DNA from: an uncultured Oscillospiraceae bacterium
GTDB lineage: Bacteria > Bacillota > Clostridia > Oscillospirales > Ruminococcaceae
Assembly: GCA_934446455.1 (NCBI GenBank)
Contig: CAKSEE010000033.1
Coordinates: forward strand, 1-31,329
Reading direction: 5' to 3'
DNA: 31,329 nt
The notes under the pieces were generated by a model. That model did not search any database. It was not told the DNA's origin and was given only the letters and a program-made list of their open reading frames with translations. A program made the position numbers and the translations under genes. Position 1 is the stretch's first letter, and each line of letters opens with the position of its first letter. This document shows positions 1-6,938 of this stretch, in pieces.

Positions 1-30
1 GCTTACGCCTTACGCGACCGTGCGCGCAGT
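1..30. repeat. Partial copy of the 24-bp tandem repeat
   Basis: The first bases of the window read GCTTACGCCTTACGC followed by GCGACCGTGC-like sequence. This matches the unit and right-hand end of the tandem array at 8927-9070 (GCCTTACGCAACGCGACGGC), with three bases missing. It is probably the right end of another array lying mostly outside the window, so the element is dispersed in this genome. Confidence 0.55.
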
Positions 31-76
31 GCGGATGTTCCTGTCGGAAAAGTCGCAAGACTTTTTCGACAGACTC

Positions 77-110
77 GAGCGCTCCGAAAGGGGCGCTCTT
101 CGCTTTTTTA
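77..110 (+). terminator. Rho-independent terminator of an upstream gene
   Basis: A 9-bp stem GAGCGCTCC / GGGGCGCTC (one G-U pair) closes a GAAA tetraloop at 86-89 and is followed by TTCGCTTTTTTA. Just upstream, 40-72 can form a second hairpin, with TGTCGGAAAAGTC pairing with GACTTTTTCGACA across a GCAA loop. The gene it ends lies before the window. Confidence 0.7.
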
Positions 111-181
111 CGCCTTCTCTAGCCGGAACGCCACGATTCGACAAAAACACGGCATTTTATAATTGTTTTTTCGCTAAAAAG

Positions 182-213
182 TTTACAAAAAATTTATTTT
201 TGGCGGTTATAAT
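182..213 (+). promoter_or_regulatory. Possible promoter for the acyltransferase/ACP/patatin operon
   Basis: A perfect -10 box TATAAT lies at 208-213 in an AT-rich gap. The nearest -35-like hexamer is TTTACA at 182-187, but the 20-base spacing is longer than ideal, so the -35 assignment is weak. The gene start is 30 bases downstream. Confidence 0.4.
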
Positions 214-242
214 AGAGGTAAATTCGGTGGAGGTGGTATGCT

Positions 243-818
243 ATGCGCAGAATTCTGCGGGCGCTTTTCGGGGCGCTTATAAAGCTCACAAGCGTTACGC
301 GGCATATCGCGGGCGCGGACATAAGCGACGGCAAGCCGCGCATTTACATAGCCAACAGCACCGACACGCGCGGGGAGCTTGCAACGTTTTACGCGCTTGA
401 ACGCGAGAAAACCTGCCTGCTTGTATCCTCGCAGGAATACTCCTCGAAAAGGGCGCTGCGCACGGTAAGCAGAAAGCACATTATCGCCGCGCAGGACGGC
501 ATAAGCACAGAGTGGCTGCACGCCGCGCTCAGGCGCATAAAGGGCGGGGAGAGCATTCTGCTGTTCCCCGACAACCAGAACGGCGGCGTCGGAGCCGCAT
601 TTATACTGCTCTCGCTGCTCAGCGGCGCGGATATCGTACCGCTTTACAGCAGGGCGTGCTACGGACCGTTCTGCACGGTGAGGGTAACGGCGGGCGCGCC
701 GCTTCGGCCCGACCCTGAGGCGGTGCTTACCGCACAGCAGGTAAGGTGCGAGAACGAGCGCGCGAGGGTGTCGCTCTCGGCGCTTGCGGGCGCAGTCTGC
801 ACGGGAGGTACGCCATGA
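243..818 (+). CDS. PlsC-like (lysophospholipid) acyltransferase-related protein
   Basis: This 191-residue protein has the outline of the LPLAT/PlsC acyltransferase fold. It has a basic amphipathic N-terminus, a hydrophobic strand ending in IANST near residues 35-40, a strand GGESILLFPD near 106-115 where the family has its FPEGT block, and a following hydrophobic segment ending IVPLY. The family transfers acyl chains to lysophospholipids or other acceptors at the membrane. The catalytic HX4D motif is not intact: the His position is Ser39 and the Asp position is about Gly44. The FPEGT block reads FPDNQNGG. ATG at 243 is preceded by GGAGG at 229-233. The stop overlaps the next start (ATGA), so the pair is probably translationally coupled. 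The assignment rests on pattern only; an inactive or repurposed homologue is possible. Confidence 0.5.
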   Translation: MRRILRALFGALIKLTSVTRHIAGADISDGKPRIYIANSTDTRGELATFYALEREKTCLLVSSQEYSSKRALRTVSRKHIIAAQDGISTEWLHAALRRIKGGESILLFPDNQNGGVGAAFILLSLLSGADIVPLYSRACYGPFCTVRVTAGAPLRPDPEAVLTAQQVRCENERARVSLSALAGAVCTGGTP

Positions 819-1069
819 ATGCAATAATTGACAAGCTCGCCGTGCTGTTGTGCACGGTGGCGCCCGAGCTTTCGGGCAGAACGTTCAGCGCGCAGACCCC
901 GCTTCGGGGGGAGACTGCGCTCGACACCTCGGCGCTGCTGCTGTTTGCACTGGCAGTCGAGGACGAGTTTGACATACGCATTACAGGCAGCCCCGAGCTT
1001 GAAACGCTTGGAGATGTTGCCGCATACATAGAACATATTTCACATAAGAACAAAGAAAAGGCTGGGTGA
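815..1069 (+). CDS. Acyl carrier protein-like protein lacking the canonical carrier serine
   Basis: This small acidic protein of 84 residues has the four-helix acyl carrier pattern, best seen in helix II, which ends VEDEFDIRI as in FabC/AcpP-type carriers (EEEFDIEI). In those proteins the phosphopantetheine-bearing serine sits in a DSL motif at the start of helix II. Aligning without gaps from EDEF backwards puts Thr at that position, and the motif reads D-T-S; a Ser follows one residue later. Normal 4'-phosphopantetheinylation is therefore doubtful. ATG at 815 overlaps the acyltransferase stop by four bases, and the next gene follows after four bases. The context suggests a partner of the acyltransferase-like protein and the patatin. 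Confidence 0.7.
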   Translation: MNAIIDKLAVLLCTVAPELSGRTFSAQTPLRGETALDTSALLLFALAVEDEFDIRITGSPELETLGDVAAYIEHISHKNKEKAG

Positions 1070-1073
1070 CGCA

Positions 1074-1934
1074 ATGAAAACAGGACTGATACTCGAGGGC
1101 GGCGCGGTCAGAGGGATATTTACCGCGGGAGTGCTTGACCGCCTTATGGAAAACGGGGTGTACTTCCCCTATGTTGTCGGCGTGTCCGCAGGCGGCGGAA
1201 ACGCGATGAGCTACGCCTCGCGCCAGAAGGGCAGGACGGCGCGCATGATGAACGTTCCGCGCGCGGAATCCTACTACGGGCTTAAGCAGCTTGTGGAGTG
1301 CAGAAAGTTCATAAATCTCGACAAAATGGCGTACGAGTACCCGTACCACCAGTTCCCGTTCGATTTTAATACATACTTCAACAGCGGCATTGCAACGGAG
1401 TACGTATGCACCTGTCTTGAAACGGGCAAGGCGGAGTATTTCAGCAGCTTTGCGGACGAGCGCGAGCTTCTCACCGTCTGCAAGGCTACCTGCTCCGTGC
1501 CGATGATATGCGAGCCTGTGGAGATAAACGGGCGGCACTACCTTGACGGCAGCATTGCCGACTCCATACCGATAGAGCACGCGCTTGACAACGGCTGCGA
1601 CAAGCTTGTGGTGATACTCACAAAGCCCGACACCAACACGCCGCCTACGGACTACAGGAAGTTCAAGACCGTAATAGCGCAGATGTACAGGCAGTACCCC
1701 GCGTTTGTCGAGGCGTGCATGACGCGCGTGGACCGCTACGAGCAGACCCTGCGCCTTATGCAGGAGCTTTCCGACGAGGGCAGGATAATGGTATTCCGCC
1801 CCGAGCTACCCGCTATATCAAAGTTTGAGCATGACCCCGACAAGATAATGGCAAGCTACCGCGACGGCTACAGGCAGGCTGACCGCAGGATAGTGGAGCT
1901 GCTCAAATGGACGGAGTATGTGTCCGTTGGATAA
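1074..1934 (+). CDS. Patatin-like phospholipase (YjjU/RssA type)
   Basis: A 286-residue patatin-family serine acyl hydrolase, predicted to cleave acyl groups from lipids with a Ser-Asp dyad. The N-terminal LILEGGAVRGIFTAGVLD contains the glycine-rich oxyanion loop. The nucleophile is Ser38 in G-V-S-A-G, and the catalytic Asp is Asp158 in D-G-S (the family has DGG or DGA). Length and layout are normal for stand-alone bacterial patatins. No signal peptide is visible, so it is probably cytoplasmic or peripheral to the membrane. It is the last gene of the trio, four bases after the carrier protein, and the only member with its active-site residues intact. Confidence 0.88.
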   Translation: MKTGLILEGGAVRGIFTAGVLDRLMENGVYFPYVVGVSAGGGNAMSYASRQKGRTARMMNVPRAESYYGLKQLVECRKFINLDKMAYEYPYHQFPFDFNTYFNSGIATEYVCTCLETGKAEYFSSFADERELLTVCKATCSVPMICEPVEINGRHYLDGSIADSIPIEHALDNGCDKLVVILTKPDTNTPPTDYRKFKTVIAQMYRQYPAFVEACMTRVDRYEQTLRLMQELSDEGRIMVFRPELPAISKFEHDPDKIMASYRDGYRQADRRIVELLKWTEYVSVG

Positions 1935-1968
1935 AAAATACGGGCGGTATCGCGATTGATACTGCCCG
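1931..1968 (-). terminator. Terminator hairpin between convergent patatin gene and guaB
   Basis: An 11-bp stem CGGGCGGTATC / GATACTGCCCG (1941-1951 and 1958-1968, one G-U pair) has a 6-base loop. Read on the minus strand it runs into TATTTTTTAT, a good U-tract for guaB. On the plus strand the tail is only AAATTGTTG, so termination of the patatin operon would be weaker. Confidence 0.7.
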
Positions 1969-2015
1969 CAAATTGTTGATAAACATAGAAATTCCCGCGT
2001 AGCGGATTGATTTTC

Positions 2016-2040
2016 GCTTCCTTTTGGCACAAAAGGAAGC
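2016..2040. repeat. Perfect inverted repeat, REP-like
   Basis: Two perfect 11-base arms, GCTTCCTTTTG and CAAAAGGAAGC, flank a three-base GCA loop. A G-rich, C-poor tract (AGGGGCGTGGGGTTGGGG) follows at 2040-2057. It lies about 105 bases beyond the guaB stop and 48 bases beyond the shared terminator hairpin (in the direction of guaB it comes before that hairpin), and has no U-tract of its own. It resembles dispersed palindromic intergenic elements; only one copy is seen here. Confidence 0.55.
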
Positions 2041-2144
2041 AGGGGCGTGGGGTTGGGGCAGGCCAAGTGCAGCGTGCCTGAAAAACAAAGAGTTTCCCCC
2101 ACAGTTTGTTGCAATATTTACTACCGTTTTGATTTTCGACAGTC

Positions 2145-3620
<1,476 letters not shown>

Positions 3621-3690
3621 TCAGTTTCCTCACTTTCCTGTATGCCGCGGCAGACCGCAGACTCTCTTTTCTTTCGGGTATATTGTTATT

Positions 3691-3719
3691 ATTATAGCAC
3701 CAACGCCGTTTTTTTTCAA
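3691..3719 (-). promoter_or_regulatory. Sigma-A promoter of guaB
   Basis: On the minus strand TTGAAA (3714-3719) and TATAAT (3691-3696) are separated by exactly 17 bases. The predicted leader is about 65 bases. I see no purine riboswitch consensus in it. Confidence 0.8.
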
Positions 3720-3728
3720 GCAAAACCC

Positions 3729-3800
3729 GCGTGAAAAATGAACAAATATCTCCCGCTTTTCGGGCGAGGTTTAGAACATTTTCACGCTTTTGTTTTTTTG
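3729..3800 (+). promoter_or_regulatory. Long inverted repeat with U-tract between divergent promoters
   Basis: GCGTGAAAAATG (3729-3740) pairs with CATTTTCACGC (3777-3787) with one bulged base. A smaller CTCCCG/CGGGCGAG stem lies in the loop. The right arm is followed by TTTTGTTTTTTT, so on the plus strand it looks like an intrinsic terminator, but no plus-strand gene ends here. It sits between the guaB and rpe promoters and could end a short unannotated RNA or insulate the two promoters. Confidence 0.45.
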
Positions 3801-3823
3801 GGCGCAAAAATGCGGATTTGCTA

Positions 3824-3852
3824 TTGACTAAAAATGTTATTTATTATAGAAT
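3824..3852 (+). promoter_or_regulatory. Sigma-A promoter of rpe and the rnf-like operon
   Basis: TTGACT (3824-3829) and TAGAAT (3847-3852) are separated by 17 bases. The predicted transcript starts just before a perfect 7-bp hairpin (GGGCGGA-TAT-TCCGCCC, 3863-3879), which may protect the 5' end or affect initiation. Confidence 0.75.
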
Positions 3853-3917
3853 AGTAATGAGCGGGCGGATATTCCGCCCCGAATGATATACAGAACGTAA
3901 TAAAAGGACTGGTTTTT

Positions 3918-4571
3918 ATAAAACAGATAATCACCTCCGCCTCGCTGCTTGCGTGCGACCTTGCCGCTGTATCGGCTGAAACCGCGCGCTGCAAGGCTGC
4001 GGGCGTTGACTGGATACATTTTGACGTTATGGACGGCGTGTTCGTTGAGCAGATAAGCTACGGTGCGCCCGTGCTTAAGTGGGTCAGGAAGCATACGGAT
4101 ATGTTCCTTGACGTGCACTTGATGGTAGACGCCCCCTCGCGGCAGATAGAGTTCTTTGCGCAGGCGGGGGCTAGTCTTGTGGATATTCACATAGAAAGCC
4201 GCTGCGACGTTAAGGCGTGCCTCGAGGAGATACGCGCGCGCGGAATGAAGAGCGCCCTTGCGCTTAAGCCTGAAACGCCCGTGGAAAAGGCGCTGCCGTA
4301 TCTGCCGCTGTGCGACATGGTGCTTGTGATGACCGTGAACCCCGGCTACGGCGGGCAGGGCTTTATCCCCGAAACGGCGGACAAGATACGCGCGCTGCGC
4401 GGATATCTCGACGAAAACGGCTTTGAGGGCGTGCACATTGAGGTGGACGGCGGCATTAACGCAAAAACCGCGCCCATAGTAAAGGCTGCGGGCGCAGACG
4501 TCCTTGTGGCGGGCACGGGGCTTTTCGGCGCGCAGGACATGGCGCAGGCGAACTCCGCTCTCAAGGCATAA
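3918..4571 (+). CDS. rpe: Ribulose-phosphate 3-epimerase, apparent ATA start codon
   Basis: It interconverts D-ribulose 5-phosphate and D-xylulose 5-phosphate in the pentose phosphate pathway. The roughly 217-residue TIM barrel has the family motifs WIHFDVMDG (Asp36), VHLMV (His67), VNPGYGGQ and EVDGGI (Asp177), so both catalytic aspartates and the metal-site histidines are in place. The full N-terminal strand (KQIITSASLLACD) is encoded in frame, but the frame has no ATG, GTG or TTG between the stop at 3858 and ATG 4029. Starting at 4029 would remove strand 1 and Asp36. An ATA at 3918 stands exactly where the initiator should be, nine bases after AAAGGA (3903-3908). The start is therefore probably a rare AUA codon, or ATG with a sequencing error. 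Confidence 0.88.
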   Translation: MKQIITSASLLACDLAAVSAETARCKAAGVDWIHFDVMDGVFVEQISYGAPVLKWVRKHTDMFLDVHLMVDAPSRQIEFFAQAGASLVDIHIESRCDVKACLEEIRARGMKSALALKPETPVEKALPYLPLCDMVLVMTVNPGYGGQGFIPETADKIRALRGYLDENGFEGVHIEVDGGINAKTAPIVKAAGADVLVAGTGLFGAQDMAQANSALKA

Positions 4572-4591
4572 AGCGAAAGGAACTTACGAAA

Positions 4592-5701
4592 ATGATATCT
4601 CTCCCCGTGCGCGAGCCGCGAAAGGTATATCTTGAACGGCTCATATTCATGGCGGCGCTGCTTATACCTGCGGTATTCCTTATGGGCCCGAGGGTCCTTC
4701 CCGTGAGCGCGCTGAGCGTTGGCGCGTGTATGCTGGCAGACCGCGTGTGCTGCCTTCTGCGCAGGATACGCTACGACATAAAGGACGCCGCCGTGCCTTT
4801 CTGGGGGCTGTGCGCGGCAATGCTCATGCCGTGCGACATTCCCTATGGAACAGTGATACTCTCCTCGGTCGTTATCGCGGTGCTTGGCAAGCACGTTTTC
4901 GGCGCGAGCGACAACATTATTTTCAGCCCGCCCGCAGTTGCGGCGGCGCTGCTCATCATCTGCTATCCGCAGGAAATGCTCAGCTACCCGAAATACGGCG
5001 AGAGCGTGCCGATTTTTGCGGAATACACGGGCGCATCGGTGCGCTCGGTGGAATATGCGCTCAGGCTGGGCAACGTGCCCTCGGCTTCGTGGCTCGATAT
5101 CCTGCTCGGCACGGTTTCGGGCGCTATCGGGTCGGTGAGCATACTTATCATACTGGTATGCGGCGTGTGCCTGCTGGTGAGGGGCGTCAGCAGCCCTGCG
5201 GCGGTGCTTCCGTGCCTTGGCGTGTGCGCGCTGCTGGCGTTCTTCTACCCGCGTGCGCAGTACACGGGGCTTATGTCGGTGTTCTACGAGCTGTCGTCGG
5301 GCTACCTGCTGTTCGGCGTGTTCTTTATGGCGGCGGAACCGTACCTGCTGCCAAAGCGCTTTGCGGCGAGGATAATATACGGCGTGGCGCTCGGGTATAC
5401 TACGATGATGTTCAGGAACTTCGGGCAGACGGAGGGCAGCTTCATATTTGCGCTGCTTATCGTGAGCGCGCTTTCCTGCTCGTTTGACACGATAATTGAG
5501 AACATCTCCTACTGGTCAAAGACCTACCTCAATTCCTACGAAAAATCGGTGGCGCAGGTACAGCGCGGCAAGGTTAAGCTTACCGACACGCAGGAGATAA
5601 TTCTGCCCGAAAAGTACCGCTACAACACCCCGCCGATAGACGGCGAGATAAAGAAGCACAGGCGCAGAGAGCGCAGGGAGGGCGATGATGATGGAGAATA
5701 A
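4592..5701 (+). CDS. RnfD/NqrB-like membrane subunit
   Basis: In Rnf and Na+-NQR complexes this subunit carries covalent FMN and forms part of the ion-translocating membrane core. The 369 residues contain about ten hydrophobic segments and the NqrB/RnfD block around residues 100-125 (GKHVFG...NIIFSPPA, family GxNxFNPA). The expected flavinylation motif (S/T-G/Q-A-T) appears as T-G-A-S, with Ser149 at the FMN-linked Thr position. The family TDP motif late in the protein reads AEP. A charged tail of about 50 residues at the C-terminus is longer than in typical RnfD. It begins 20 bases after rpe with GAAAGGA at 4575-4581, and its end overlaps rnfE. The family assignment is firm; the function is uncertain given its neighbours. 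Confidence 0.8.
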   Translation: MISLPVREPRKVYLERLIFMAALLIPAVFLMGPRVLPVSALSVGACMLADRVCCLLRRIRYDIKDAAVPFWGLCAAMLMPCDIPYGTVILSSVVIAVLGKHVFGASDNIIFSPPAVAAALLIICYPQEMLSYPKYGESVPIFAEYTGASVRSVEYALRLGNVPSASWLDILLGTVSGAIGSVSILIILVCGVCLLVRGVSSPAAVLPCLGVCALLAFFYPRAQYTGLMSVFYELSSGYLLFGVFFMAAEPYLLPKRFAARIIYGVALGYTTMMFRNFGQTEGSFIFALLIVSALSCSFDTIIENISYWSKTYLNSYEKSVAQVQRGKVKLTDTQEIILPEKYRYNTPPIDGEIKKHRRRERREGDDDGE

Positions 5702-6308
5702 GCCGCAGCGCCTTGACCTTGACGGGCTTTTCCGTCAGAACATCGTGCTTATGAGCGGGCTTGTCACAGCGCCCGTTATAGTTGCCGCGACCACGGCGGA
5801 GCGCGCGGCGCTGCTGTCGCTGAGCTTTCTTATGATAAGCTTTCCGACGATAGTGTTCTGCCGCTTTATCCCGAGGAAAATAGCCTACACCGTGCGCATA
5901 CTGATTTACGCGGCGGCGGCGGCAGTCATGTTTATCCCAACGGTGCTTGCGGCGCGCTCGCTCTTCCCCGAAACGGCTTCGGGAGTTATGATATACATTG
6001 AGATACTGGTTGTAAACTCTTTGATACTCGCAAAGACCGAGAGCCGCTTTTACCTGCGGCCGTTCGGGCTTATGGCAGCGGATATACTGATATACATAGC
6101 AGGCTATGCCATAGCGGCGTTTGCCGTCGGCATTATCCGCGAGCTGCTTGCTTTCGGCACACTGTTCGGGTTTCATGTGTTCGCAGCGCCGCTGCCTGCG
6201 GCAAAGTCGCCGTTTTTCGGGTTTATCCTCGTGGGATTTCTTGCGGCTGGCTGCCGCGCGATATCTCACAGGCGCAGCCGTGCGCGTAAGGAGGCGGAGC
6301 GCTTATGA
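5685..6308 (+). CDS. RnfE/NqrD-like membrane subunit lacking both cluster cysteines
   Basis: About 207 residues with six hydrophobic helices. The homology is clear: GLFRQNIVLMSGLVTAP aligns without gaps to the RnfE segment ending LLGLCP, and IYIEILVVNS and IRELLAFGTLFG match the second half. In Nqr and Rnf structures NqrD/RnfE gives two cysteines to a [2Fe-2S] cluster within the membrane. Here both are replaced, by Ala29 (LCP becomes TAP) and Ser112 (VNC becomes VNS). The start is one of three consecutive ATGs at 5685, 5688 and 5691; GGAGG at 5677-5681 favours the later two, so 5685 is the outer limit. It overlaps the rnfD-like gene by 17 bases and rnfA by 4. Confidence 0.82.
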   Translation: MMMENKPQRLDLDGLFRQNIVLMSGLVTAPVIVAATTAERAALLSLSFLMISFPTIVFCRFIPRKIAYTVRILIYAAAAAVMFIPTVLAARSLFPETASGVMIYIEILVVNSLILAKTESRFYLRPFGLMAADILIYIAGYAIAAFAVGIIRELLAFGTLFGFHVFAAPLPAAKSPFFGFILVGFLAAGCRAISHRRSRARKEAERL

Positions 6309-6898
6309 CAGTATTTGCTAAGATAATTTCGACCGCCATGCTTTCGGTTTTCGTGCAGAACGCCATTTTCGACCGCGCGCTCGGCGCGAACGTTGCGATA
6401 TACGCCTCGCGCAGAAACAGCCACGTTATCGGCTTCAGCCTTGGCATAACCGCAATGACCACCGCGGCAAGCTGCCTGTCCTACTTCTTTGACAGGCTGG
6501 TGCTGCCGCTGGAGTTCGGTTTTTTATTCATGCCGCTGATTTATGTGGGTATAATAAGCGTGCTGTATATTCTGACGCTGCTGTTTTTGTGGAGGGTTTT
6601 CCCGAAAATCTTTGCACGGGTGAGAAAATACGCGCACGTTGCGATAGTAAACTGCACGGTTATCGGCGCGCTTTTCCTCAATTCGGGATACGGCAGCGAC
6701 ATATGGGGCTATATAGGCTATGGCTTCGGCACGGGCGTGGGCTTCTTCTTGGCGAGCTTTCTGCTCAACATTGCGCACGAGCGGCTGGATTCGGACAAGA
6801 TACCGCGCGTTTTCAGGGGCTACCCGATAATGCTTATATATATCGGCATAATCTCGCTTGCATTCTACACGCTTGTGGGCTACACATCAAATTTCTGA
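6305..6898 (+). CDS. RnfA/NqrE-like membrane subunit with one of two cluster cysteines
   Basis: 197 residues, the normal RnfA length, with six hydrophobic helices. VQNAIFDRALG aligns to the RnfA segment VNNFVLxKFLGLCP, and AIVNCTVIGALFLNS, HERLDSDKIPRVFRG and IGIISLAFYTLVGY match the rest of the family. The first cluster-ligand cysteine (LGLC) is Asn29; the second, Cys117 in VNC, is kept. In active Rnf/Nqr complexes RnfA and RnfE are inverted-topology partners that share one [2Fe-2S] cluster. Across this pair only one of four ligands remains. The start overlaps the rnfE stop by four bases (ATGA), with GGAGG ten bases upstream. Confidence 0.82.
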   Translation: MTVFAKIISTAMLSVFVQNAIFDRALGANVAIYASRRNSHVIGFSLGITAMTTAASCLSYFFDRLVLPLEFGFLFMPLIYVGIISVLYILTLLFLWRVFPKIFARVRKYAHVAIVNCTVIGALFLNSGYGSDIWGYIGYGFGTGVGFFLASFLLNIAHERLDSDKIPRVFRGYPIMLIYIGIISLAFYTLVGYTSNF

Positions 6899-6938
6899 CC
6901 TACGGGGCGTTGCAGCATAACAGAGAAAGGGGCAGAGC

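Noticed and set aside
20..400. Plus-strand reading frame at the window start
   Set aside because: It covers a terminator and promoter region and overlaps the better supported gene at 243 in another frame.
4029..4571. rpe starting at ATG 4029
   Set aside because: This would delete the first beta strand and the catalytic Asp36, which are clearly encoded in frame upstream.
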